Assembly (NCBI RefSeq): GCF_030463535.1
Contig: NC_132880.1
Location: 26,248,487 to 26,312,486 of the forward strand
Direction: 5' to 3'
Source: Salminus brasiliensis
Taxonomy: Eukaryota; Chordata; Actinopteri; Characiformes; Bryconidae
Length of the DNA: 64,000 bases
Below the pieces are notes generated by a model. That model saw nothing but the letters and a program-made list of their open reading frames with translations. It made no database searches and was not told where the DNA came from. Positions 50,352-60,690 of the stretch are shown in pieces. Position numbers and translations under genes: made by a program. How positions within the stretch are numbered: the stretch's first letter is position 1; each line of letters starts with the position of its first letter.

Positions 50352-51348
50352 TTATATAAAGGGGCCCGAGGGCATACCCAAGAAGCTGGTGGCGCCCATG
50401 GAGATGGTGCTGGTGGGCGCCGAGCTGTTCCAGTGGACCTTCTGGTGGTGGCGCAGATTGGACTTGCTGGAGAAGCGCTTGTCGCACTGCTGGCATGAGA
50501 AGGGTTTCTCCTTGGTGTGAATACGCCGGTGGCAGATGAGCTGTGTTGAGACTCGGAAAGCTTTGCCGCAGTCCGGGCACTGGTAGCGCTTGGGCTCTGT
50601 GTGAATGCGTCTGTGGTTTTTGTACGCCATCAGGTTGGAAAATTCCTTCTGGCAGGAGTTGCAGAAGTAGGTACCCGCCTTGTGACTGTTCTTGTGGTTC
50701 AGCAGGGAGCTGGCGTGCCTGTAGCCGCGCCCGCACTGGTCGCACACGTGCGCCTTGCGTCCCGTTTCGTTACGGCCCTGCTGCTGGTGGCCGGAAGACC
50801 GGCCAGAACCGGGGCCGTGGAAAGATGACGTTTTGGACACATCGTTTGGGTCCAGTCCCTGGGCCTGCATCAAAGTTAGATCAAGTCCCGAGCCCCAACC
50901 CAGGTCAGAACTTCCGGACGAAACTGGTGGATGATGATGATGATGATGATGATGATGCTGCTGTTGCTGTTGTTGTTGCTGCTGGTGGTGGTGGTGGTGG
51001 TGATGGTGGTGCGAGGACTTGTGGCCTCGTCCGTGCTGCATTTCTAAGTGCAGCCTGAAGCTGGACTGGCTGGGGAAGCTCCGCTGGCACAGCGTACAGG
51101 CAAACTCACGTTCCTTCTGGTGCACACGGCGGTGGTTCTGAAGTTGGGAGGAGACGCGGAAGGCCTTGCCACACTCAGGGCAGCGGTGCCTTCGCGTCTC
51201 CGAATGGATGCGGCGGTGGTTTTTTAGGGCGAGCAGGTTGGAGTAGGTCTTGAGGCACACGGCGCAATGGTAGATGCCAACTGTGTGGGTGTTTTTGTGG
51301 TTCAGGAGGGAGCTGGCATGCCGGTAGGAACGGCCACACTGCTCACAT
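50352..51348 (-). CDS. znf646: znf646 coding exon 3 (C-terminal)
   Basis: It starts at 51348 after the acceptor TTTCCACAG and completes the Thr codon AC|A, so that the finger FTCEQCGRSYRHASSLLNH straddles the junction. It encodes residues 1210-1540 with eight fingers: four, then a linker with His9-Gln9-His9 (50931-51011) and a Ser/Gly-rich part, then four more. The last finger FSCQQCDKRFSSKSNLRHH is followed by a short tail ending GMPSGPFI and TAA at 50354-50352. Fingers 26 and 30 (HRCPECGKAFRVSSQLQNH, YQCPDCGKAFRVSTQLICH) are a third class, each placed after a pair. Confidence 0.93.
50931..51011 (-). repeat. znf646: trinucleotide repeat coding His9-Gln9-His9
   Basis: Twenty-seven in-frame codons of CAC/CAT, CAA/CAG, then CAT (shown as GTG/ATG and CTG/TTG on the + strand). 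The His codons facing the stop are all CAT, a pure repeat likely to vary in length; the others are mixed. Confidence 0.95.
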
Positions 51349-52463
51349 CTGTGGAAAGACAAAACACAAAGGGGAGGGGCGAAATAAATCTCTCTTGCAT
51401 CACCTAATTGTTTTCTCTTTTTACAGCATCTTATTAGTTACCCAGCTTTATCTGAATGCAAGTGACCCGTCATTAGACACTTGACTGAAATAAGGAACAA
51501 CTAGTTGGAGAGATGAATACAGGTATATGATCTTGAATCCAAGCTGCCAAAACAAACAAGAGAACTGGCAAAATGTGCCAAATAAAAGGCACTGAATGGA
51601 TTCAATTAAATTGCTAATATTCATAATAAACCCATTCTTTTTGCTGTTGACAAGGCAGCCCTTTAATCAATTTAGCTGGAAATGCAATATATGTACTGTT
51701 ATTGTTGCAGCCTGATTTACACAAACCTGGTCATGAGAAACTGAACAGGACAGCCTGAAACAACACTACAAATTACTTGCTTGTATTTTAACTTACATTT
51801 GGTGTTAGTAAAACATTCACCAAAAAGTACATTACTATGTAAAACAGTATCAGACCTAATACGAACGATTCCACATTTTCGTCTACATACCAAATACAAT
51901 GTGTATGAATAAAGCATTAAATGTGAGATTTTAAAATGAATTTGCACTCATGAACACACTGAAGTCCCATGACAAGGTCTGCTTGTTACTGACAGGCTTA
52001 AACCAACTGTTATGCCTGGGACCACCACATCCATAATCATACTGTCTCAGTGCCCTCCCTTATACCAGGTATTAAATGCCAAACATCAGTGCTTAAAAAA
52101 AAAGTGACAAAAGGTGACAATAGCAAACAACACACATTCAACAAGACATCAATAAGGAGGGATTCAGTGAGACAACTGTCTGTAGTGTAACACAAACACA
52201 TCTAATTATTCAGTACATTGTTTACCAATTAAAAATGATGGTAGCCTAATATTCTAGAGTATAATGCTAACTGAAAGCAAAATGGGGTAACTTATCTGGT
52301 CTCCACTAATCATACTGTCCAAACTTCAGAAAAATCCGAATTCCGGCACGCGAATGGTCCCGAGGAAGCCGGATTGGAGATCATATACCTGTAATAGACA
52401 TGTAGAAACCTGTGATCTTTACTAGTTCACTTCAAGAATCACGAACAACAGACGTAAACTCAC
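51349..52463 (-). other. znf646: znf646 intron between coding exons 2 and 3
   Basis: Donor GTGAGT at 52463, acceptor CCACAG ending at 51349. AT-rich; no transposon or exon recognised. Confidence 0.85.
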
Positions 52464-53603
52464 GTGAACCGGCACTCTTCTCCCTCTCTTGTGCTTGAAG
52501 TGGCCTTCCTTCTGCCCTCGATGCCTACCTGGTTGTCCCCGCAGCGGTGCCTGGCCAGCCCAGAGCGACCCTGGAAGCTCTTCCCGCAGGTGGGGCAGCC
52601 GAAGCGTGTGTGGCCCTCCTCATGGACCCTCTGGTGGTTGCGGAGGAAGCGAGCCAGCCGGAAAGCCTTTCCGCAGGTGGAGCAGATGTGCCGCTTCTTC
52701 TGCGTGTGGATGCGCATGTGGTTGCGCAGCGCCATGTAGTTGGTGTAGGGCTTGTCGCAGTAGGAGCAGCTGAAGTTGCCGGTCTTGTGTGTGTTCTTGT
52801 GGTTCAGCAGGCTGCTGGCGTGCTTGTAGGAGCAGCCGCAGAGATCGCAGGTGAAGGGTCGCTCCTCGCGCTCAGGGGAGCCGAGGTCGGCAGCGTCCAT
52901 GCTTAAGCTGGAACTGTTCAGAGAGGCCGAAGAAGAAGGGAGCTGGGCGCTGCAGTTGTGGGAGGCTAGATCAGTCGCAGTGGCAAAACGATCCGAACAT
53001 CCATTGCATTCATAGCTGGGGGGAGGTGGGGGTGGCACGCTGGGGCCGGGAAGGTCCTTGCACAGCTGGTTGGAGGTGTGTGTTTCGAGCTGCCTCTGGT
53101 TTCTGAAGCCCCTGCCGCAATCATTGCAGGCAAACTTCTTCAGAGCGAAATGCATGCGGAGGTGGTTCTTCATCGCCAGCCGGTTTGGGTAGGTGGAGTT
53201 GCACACGTTGCAGTGATACTCGCCAATCTTGTGCAGGTTCTTGTGGTTTGCCAGACTGCCGGCATGGCGGTAAGTGCGTCCACACTGGTCGCAGGCGAAG
53301 GGGCGCCGGCCGCTGCCATCGTCCACCTGCTGAGCCCTTGCCCCGGCGTACGGCTTCTTGTAGCCTTGAGGTTGGCCGTAATTGGGTTGCATTTGTGGGT
53401 TTTGCATCTTTTGTGGGTCCCCCATCCTCATGGGCTGCATCTGGGATGGTCCCCCTTCATAGCGCGCACCGTTATGCTGATTCATGCTTTGCACTCGTTG
53501 GTCACGGACCCCAGTCTTGGCTCTGTGCTCTTCGTGCAGACGCAGGTGATTGATCAGCTGCTTTTGGATCTTGAAGGCTTTCCCACACTCCTCACACTTA
53601 TGC
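52464..53603 (-). CDS. znf646: znf646 coding exon 2
   Basis: It starts at 53603 after the acceptor TTGTGTTACAG, completing the Arg codon AG|G, so the first finger reads HKCEECGKAFKIQKQLINH. It encodes residues 830-1208 and nine fingers, plus a Gln/Met/Pro-rich linker (about residues 855-910) and a Pro/Ser-rich linker. Three fingers are atypical, ending in Cys rather than the second His (THTSNQLC, SHNC, ARHRC), so C2HC in form. The exon ends GEECRFT with donor GTGAGT. Reading past the donor gives a stop at once, which supports the splice. Confidence 0.92.
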
Positions 53604-54058
53604 CTGTAACACAAAGAAAAACACACAAAACCAGAAATATGAGACAACAATGTCAAAATCCTCTGTACCAAAACAAAACAAAAAAAACCCAAACAAACAA
53701 ACAACCAAAAACAAAAACAATGCAGCACACAGCATGAACACTTTAACACATACAGAGATGACTACACAAAGACTCCAATGGGACAGATGTTATGAAATAC
53801 AGATTCAGTGTTTGTATGTGCGCGTGTGTGTTTGAGAAAGAGAGAATGACTGACTAAGTGTGTTGCCCTCATCTTGTTTTTAATGGGAATATGAGTTGTA
53901 CACACTGTTTTAACAGTCACAATTTGATTCAAATCTATTTCTTTTCAGTGATGACCTGGATAATCACAAGTGGGGAACTCATAATACATACACAGTCAAA
54001 GTATGCAAAGAGAACTACACAGTTAAAGTATAATAGGGCACATGCAATGCTGGCTAAC
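53604..54058 (-). other. znf646: znf646 intron between coding exons 1 and 2
   Basis: Donor GTTAGC at 54058 (non-consensus after GT), acceptor GTTACAG ending at 53604. A-rich on the + strand near 53680; no other feature. Confidence 0.85.
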
Positions 54059-56544
54059 CTCTTTAAGTCAAAATGAGTCCTCTGGTGGTTCTTGAGAGCC
54101 AGCAGGTTGTAGTAGCGTTTTTGGCAGACAAGGCAGCGGAAGACCCCAGTCTTGTGCGATTTCTTGTGGTTGAGAAGGGAGCAGGGGTGCCTGTAACCTC
54201 TTCCGCACTGGTCACACCTGTGGGGACGATCATCGGCCATCTGCCGGTGGTCCACACCACTGCTGGTCCCAGCACCACCAGTCATCCCTTTGGCTCCATT
54301 CATGTTTTTGTTCAGCGCTCCGCCTCTTGCCTTGCCTGGACACAGGTGAGTGATCAGGTGATGGCGATCTGCAAAGAACATGCCACAGTCAACGCAAATG
54401 TGGTTCCTTCCATCCATTTTGCCATTAGCATTAGAGCTGTTGCCCCCCAAGCCCTGCACGGATCCGTCCGGCCGGGGAGGTCCATGGACCAGCTGGTGAT
54501 TGAGCAGGTCCTGCTTTCTGGTAAAACTCTGGCCACAGATACTACAGATTTGTAGACCGGACTCACTACCTTCTTGCCGCCTCCTCCACTCCTGCTCACC
54601 TAAGGGCGAGAGGGCAGAGGAAGGCCCTGCGCCTTGGTTCACACCATGGCTGCGCAGGTGGCTACGAAGAGCCCGAAGGCTGGCGTAATGGTTCCCGCAG
54701 ACCGTGCACTGGTAGACTTCTCCGTCGTCATCTTTGCTGCTCTCCATTCTCTTGCCACTTCCCTGACCTCCTCCGTAGTGCTGGTCTTGTCCACGTCGCT
54801 GGCGATTGCCTTCTTTGAGGTTGGCGCTGCCTGCTGGCAAAGAGGCACCCCCTGAACCGTGGAAGCCCATGCCGCCGATGTAACCGTTGGACATACTGCC
54901 CTGATCAGAGCACATGTGCCTGTCTGCCTGCCGATGATTCTGTGGAAGCGGAGAGTGGCCGGAGTTCCCCTGAGCAAGCGAGCCATCAAATCGGTCGTGG
55001 AACTCGAGAGAATCCAGTCCACTGCTGTGGCCACCATCTGAAACAAAGTGGGCCGCGTCACCAAGACTGCCAGGCAGTGAGATGGGGGTTGTGGTGCCGT
55101 TTTCTTGGTTTTGAGAATGCACAAAACTTTGCTGGGAGTCAAGTCCTGTCATGGGCTCAGATGACAGCCAGTCGCCTTCGGAGTTTAGTCCCTGGGAGTT
55201 TGGCCGAGATTTGTGACTGCGGAGGTGACTTTGGAGGGCCGCAAGGTGAGGATACTCCTTGCAGCAAATGGTGCACTGGTAATGGCCAGTCTGATGGGAG
55301 CGCTTGTGGTTGACGAGACTACCAGCGTGACGATAGCTTTTCCCACACTCTTGACACTTGAATCTGCGGTCGGCGTCATCAATGGATGACGACTGCTGCG
55401 ATCTGGACTCCCCACTGGGTGATGACACGGATGGCTGAGAGTTGGACCCTAGGCCATCAGAGCTTAGAATGGAGGGACCCTCTTGAGCATGGGTTGGGGG
55501 ATGAGGTTCGTGGGTCAGATAATGAATTTTGAGGCTCTCCAAGTCAGGCTGTCCGGACCCACAGTAGGCGCAGGTGTAAATCGCATTATTGACAGGAGGC
55601 CCTAGCATCTGATCGTAACGTTTGTCAGGTAAGGGAGGAAGCGGAAGGGGGTCGCCAAGAGCAGGGGTGTATGGGTTGACTGCTGGGGAACGAACAGTGC
55701 TGAGATTGTGGGGTACTATCCCAGGGAAACTACGCGCCAGCCCCAGCGACGATGATGCAGCATTATGCAACAGAAGGTGTTCTTGAAAGTCACTCTTATT
55801 GGGCAAAGAAACCTGGCATAGATGGCAAAAGCAGGCGGCCATGTCATCCGTTTGGGGGGCAGGGGGGCGGGGTCCAGATGTCTCGGGCAGCAGGCTTCCC
55901 ATGGACATTCCAGGGGGTTTAAACTTTGAATGAGTACGCTCATGAGCGTTGAGCGCTGCCAAATTGCTGAACTGCTTGTAACAGATAGCACACTTATAAG
56001 TGCCTTCCTGATGAGACTTCTTGTGGTTGACTAAGCTGCCGTGGTGTCGGTAGGTCCTGTCACACTGGTCACACTTGAACGGTCTGTCCCAAGCATCTTC
56101 GGATCCCGGCGATTTTTGCTTGTCGTGGTCGTGTCCCGTCATCATTCCGCTGCTGTTCAGGTGGCCCCGGAAACCTGTGTCAGAAAGATCTTGAGCTAAA
56201 CCATAATCCCTATCTTCATCAACACCATCCTCATTCTCCTCTTCAGCTTGTGCACTAGGAGACAGAGTGTGAATGCGGAGGTGGTTCTTCAGCGCAACTG
56301 CATTGGGCAGTGTTCTGGTGCACACTGGGCACTGGAAAGAACCCATCTCGTGGGACTTTTTGTGTGAAGCCAAACTACTGGCATGTTTGAAAATGCGTCC
56401 ACACTGTTCACATTCAAATCTGCCATTCCCCTCTTGGTGATAGTGGGCTTTCATGTGCTCCAGGAGGCTAGGTGTACTTGGGCATATCATGTCGCATTCT
56501 TTGCAAGGGAAACCCTTGGCACGATTCATATCATGCATAGCCAT
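54059..56544 (-). CDS. znf646: znf646 coding exon 1 (N-terminal)
   Basis: I choose the ATG at 56544 because its context (ATCATGG, A at -3 and G at +4) is strong; an in-frame ATG 12 codons upstream at 56580 has T at -3 and is weaker. It encodes residues 1-828 and the first two bases of Arg-829. Fourteen fingers lie here, beginning with FPCKECDMICPSTPSLLEH and ending FRCLVCQKRYYNLLALKNH, separated by long acidic, Ser/Gly- and Pro-rich linkers. Finger 12 (HICVDCGMFFADRHHLITH followed by LCP) is C2HC. The exon ends ...HFDLK-AG with donor GTTAGC, and the following finger continues in exon 2. Confidence 0.92.
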
Positions 56545-56589
56545 GATGAGAAAATTGAAATGGAAGGGGGAAATGTCCACATAAAATGA

Positions 56590-56663
56590 TCCTCGAACAT
56601 AGAAGAAAGGGGGGGCAATGTGTGATGCTCAGCTCTCTGCTTCTGTGGTATCAGCCATTTTAC
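56590..56663 (-). other. znf646: possible 5' intron or uORF-bearing leader of znf646
   Basis: The minus strand reads GTAAAATGGCTGATACC from 56663. Either GTAAAA is a donor and a small intron of about 70 bp ends at a pyrimidine-rich TTCGAG near 56591, or the segment stays in the mRNA and carries a nine-codon uORF (MADTTEAES, stop) with an excellent start context, ending upstream of the main ATG. Confidence 0.4.
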
Positions 56664-56759
56664 CTGGGAGGCAGATATTCTCTCCAATCAGCCTTTCAAA
56701 TCCACTCGGTCACAGCAGTTCATAGAGCGTCTGGACAGATGTAGGGCACCAGATGGGAG
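56664..56759 (-). other. znf646: probable znf646 5' UTR exon
   Basis: On the minus strand a very good acceptor (TTTCTTTTGTATCTTCTCAG) ends at 56760, and 96 bp later CCCAG|GTAAAA gives a donor. There is no ATG-led frame into the zinc-finger frame inside it. It is read as noncoding leader; it could also run on unspliced into coding exon 1. Confidence 0.55.
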
Positions 56760-58102
56760 CTGAGAAGATACAAAAGAAAGAAATACATCAAAACATTATT
56801 TTGAGGAATTTACTCACTTCTACAAGTAGCTGTTCAGAGCATTTGATAACAGAAAGTATCGTTGGCCGGACTGCAGAACACATGTTGTAAGATGTAATAT
56901 GTGACAAAGCAGTGTTCAGGAGGATGCACCATAAACATTGAACATCTACAAGAAAACAAATCAAAGATTATTGTGCTAGTCAACTGAACAGAGATTTCAC
57001 TGTAATTTAATTCAGTCATAGACTACATTTCATATTTACATTTCTACTGCTTTTCCTTCTTCCAACACCTACAAATACATTTTTATTAACAAGGACTGTA
57101 ATTTATCTTTAAACTGAACCACTGAAATTAAGATTGTGAGAGTGGGAATGGTTCATTAACTATTTAGCATGATATCTAAATGTTGCAAAACTGCCTTAAC
57201 ATTTTCCTTAAAGACTGCGTGATTTCAGAAGAAGCTAAGCAATGATCACATTTCACTAGAATTTTTGATGTTCTAGCTACGTCCAAATGCACCATTAGTC
57301 CAAACTGATCCATGAAAATCCTATTGTGATAAATTACTTATTAACTTTCTAAATTTCTTACTTTTTAACTTTCTCCTCAAACCCACACGCACAATCCATG
57401 TCAAATCACTGGGGTTCGACACCGCGCATCACAGATCTGGAAGCTCCTACTTTAGAAAAGACAAAATAATGTCAAAGGCACTGTTGTGTGTAGTATGCAT
57501 TATTTATAGCTACGTGTAAACATACTTTGGAATGAAAAGAAAAAGAAAAAAATTTATAAAGATTTAATCTGCAAACATTCAACAGTTTAGACGACCACAG
57601 CCAGAAACAAGACACCTTACAAATTCTTTATTGTTTTCTGAAAGCAAGTACAGCTAAACATTATTACATTATGAATAAATCAATTCATTACAAACCTGTA
57701 TTATTATGCCTATCACTTGCCCAACAAAACATTATGTATGCCATACATTCATTTAGTCAATTATTTCAGACTCGGTTTTGTGAACAGTTCTGTGGAGTGA
57801 TGCCAAGTGACACTGTTTTTTTAAGCCACTCAATCAGATATGTGAGAAGTTCTTCCAAAAGTTCCTAAAAATTCTTTAAAAATCTTGGCATAATGAGGAC
57901 TAAAAACAATAAAGAAAATGAAAAAGAAAAGAAAATAATAATAAAATCACATTTGCATATTTCACTTGATTCTTTACAGGACTAGGGTTCTTCTGTGGCA
58001 TTAGTCTAAAAGAACCTGTTGCGGTCTTTACCCCTTAACTGCACAACACTGACAAGTTGCCAAGTGACATTTATTCTTGCACTTTGTCATGAAGTTTGTA
58101 TG

Positions 58103-58106
<4 letters not shown>

Positions 58107-58143
<37 letters not shown>
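58107..58143. repeat. (TA)n microsatellite
   Basis: About 18 TA units, with TGTATG variants at the left edge. Confidence 0.95.
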
Positions 58144-58147
<4 letters not shown>

Positions 58148-58219
58148 ACTCCACAAACTCTTTGGCATTGGTATAAGCTGTAAATAGTTCTGATGTGAAC
58201 AAAATCCAACTGCAACCAG

Positions 58220-58220
<1 letters not shown>

Positions 58221-58271
<51 letters not shown>
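58221..58271. repeat. (TA)n microsatellite
   Basis: About 25 TA units, 77 bp from the previous run. Confidence 0.95.
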
Positions 58272-58274
<3 letters not shown>

Positions 58275-60540
58275 TCTGAAATGGGACGTGTGTGGTAAAA
58301 CAAAACAGCAAAATGTGTTATAAAAGCTACATTTCCTTATTTTTATTAATTATCTTAGATAATGCTGATCCTTTAAAAAAAGAAAAAGAGTGCTTTGCAT
58401 ACCCCTCCATCGCACCCACAGCTAGCCAGAGTTCATTCACAAAAAAGTCAATTAAATACATCTGGCTTCAGCACTGTATAAAAGGATATCTCCCTTTTAA
58501 GACCATCCAAGCTACCAATGAATGCATCTTTGCATTGATTAACTTGGCCAAAACAACGGCTCAAGGTGACAGTGCTACCCCAAACACATTTCCAAAGTGG
58601 AATCTGTAAACTCAGACATCAGGCTAGCTAGCTTTAACAGTCCCTGGCTATCAACATGCAGAATATTTTGCATGCTATATTTGCAGCAAACATAATATTC
58701 ATGCATTTTACATGCCATCATTTAATTGGAGCCTTACTGCTTGGTTCATGGGTTCTACAACAGAAACAGTGGTAAGTTTCATTAGACTTTACAATTCCTT
58801 CTGAAAACTTACAAATGGCTAATTACTCAGTATAAAGTTTTGTGCAAAAGTATAAGTCAGTCTTTAGAAAGTGTATCTCAGCAGTGAGCGCTTTCACCTG
58901 TAAAACATTAGAATAAACCCAAAATAACATACAGTCAGTGGTCAGAATGTGTTGTTGGTCAATAAATGTATGGATATCTTGGTTATGACCGTTAGAAGAA
59001 CTGGTTAGGTTCCTGACTTCTCTGTGAACTCCAGTTACTGTATGGAATTGTTCAGTTCCACCAGCAGCTCACCTGATTGACTTTAATGAAGGACTGATTA
59101 GATAAACTATGTGTTTGGACAGGAACTGGAAATCCTGGCCTTCCTCCAGGTGGGAGCTGGAAATGGTTAAGCTATAAATACTCACACACTGAAGGCTCCT
59201 AATGGAATTTTTATTTATGTTTATTCTAATGTTCTACTTCTACTGCCCAGATAAACAGCTTCACAGCCTCTCAGAGAGACCAAGACTTCTAAAGTCATTT
59301 AAAGGTTTGCTGAATTTATGTAAACTCTGGAGAAAAGAATAAGTCATATACTAAAACCATCCTCAATTTATGCAAATCAAAGAGCAATCAAATGACCTGA
59401 ACTACAGCAAATGAGAAATCACCTATTCATCCATATTAAATTATTTGATTTAAAGTGTACAGTTTCTCAAACCATCATCCTTGGGTCCTTGTTGCTGTCT
59501 CACCAATTTGCTGCATGAACACCTGCATGAACACCTGTGGTTTGTCAGGGAGCTTAGAAGGAAGATATAATTTGTTAAAGCAGTCAATGTTTTAGGAGTA
59601 CAAAGTAAAATAAAACTTACTAAACAAATTGCAACAGAAAAAACCCTGATCAACTGGAATATTGCTGTGATTAAGCACTGAAACCACAAGGCAAAGGTTT
59701 TTGGTGGTATGGGGAAAGCACACATTCATTTAGTAGCTCTTAATATGCCACTTCAAAAAGACATAGGTTCCTCTTTGCTTATTTGTAGGATTAAATTATT
59801 TAAATCCACTGTCATTATATAATCCCATTAGAAGTTCAGGAGCATTACACAATAATTACAACAATCAAGAGGTAATAATCATAAGCAAAAAACAAACCCT
59901 CACACTCATGAATGCTTTGATGCACAGGTCCAAGCTGAGAATCTGCAGTATTAGCTTTCAGGACTACATTAGCCTTCAAAAACAGAATTGTTATACTGTT
60001 ATGACTGTTATACTGCCCTTATCTTATTAATAACTGCCATATTGATTAGCAACCAAAATATACGGCCCATTAATTTTGTGAAAATTTGTGAATATTTGGA
60101 AAGGACACTGTTACCGCTTTTTTTTTTTTTTTTTTTTAAAGAAAATTAATTAAGTTCAGAGGATGCCTGTGTGCTCTCTGAATCTTTGGTCAGCCACCGC
60201 GCACTTTGATGCGCCCAAAATACAACAGAGACTGTTTGGTCGTTTCACATTTTGTTGATTTGTGCGTAATTTTAGCTTTCAGTTTAAAAATATTTTGTGT
60301 TACGGTTAAGTTTGTATTAGTGCTGTTTAACTGGATGCATTGCAGAAAATTGTGAATGAGAAAAAACACTGTACAGTGAAAATGTCTAAATATCACGATA
60401 ACTTAATTAAGCGCAATTTGCCGTTTTCAGGCAAGGAATATAGTCCAGGCCCTTATACAGCCTTTCATTGTTTACAGGGTTAAAAAAATAATAATAATAA
60501 AAAATAAATATTTATGTTTACGTGTGGGTGATGCAGTGCT

Positions 60541-60690
60541 GCCAGACATCGAAGAGAGGTTCTAGCTAAAACGGCTTTCTGTTCCTGACGTGATGACACC
60601 TACGTCATACGCACTTCCGATTGAAGTCGGGGGGCGTCTCGCAGAAATCGTGTGAAAACAAAACCCCGCTGATGGAGCCGGAGGCTATGC
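60541..60690. promoter_or_regulatory. candidate CpG-containing promoter with CRE and ETS motifs
   Basis: A local rise in CpG and GC within AT-rich DNA. Two CRE-type sites, TGACGTGA at 60586-60593 and TACGTCAT at 60601-60608, lie 7 bp apart and are followed by an ETS-type CACTTCCG at 60612-60619; GGGGGGCGTCTCGC follows. This cluster is typical of broad housekeeping promoters. It could serve znf646 (minus strand), an unseen plus-strand transcript, or both. Confidence 0.45.

Larger units (their letters stand above)
50352..56544 (-). other. znf646: znf646-like gene, multi-C2H2 zinc-finger protein
   Basis: Three exons joined by GT-AG introns (455 and 1,115 bp) keep one frame for about 1,540 residues. 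About 31 C2H2-type fingers are present, mostly as pairs: a '[21 protein letters not shown]' type finger followed through a short xTGxY/F linker by a 'YxCxxCxKxYxNLxALKNH' type finger. This paired signature, the length and linkage to stx1b point to ZNF646. The product is presumed nuclear and DNA-binding; its targets are not known to me. No KRAB, SCAN or BTB domain is visible. Low-complexity linkers include a His9-Gln9-His9 tract. The nearest alternative is a fish-specific relative of the same paired-finger family. Confidence 0.85.
56760..60540. other. znf646 upstream intron or flank
   Basis: No coding exon recognised on either strand. Two (TA)n runs at 58107-58143 and 58221-58271 flank 77 bp of unique DNA. 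A run of about 20 T at 60118-60137 is present. Sequence around 58880-59230 may be a dispersed repeat but was not identified. Confidence 0.45.

Noticed and set aside
54063..55415. Several open frames overlapping znf646 exon 1 on both strands
   Set aside because: Shadow frames of a long Cys/His-rich coding exon; the zinc-finger frame is continuous and explains the region.
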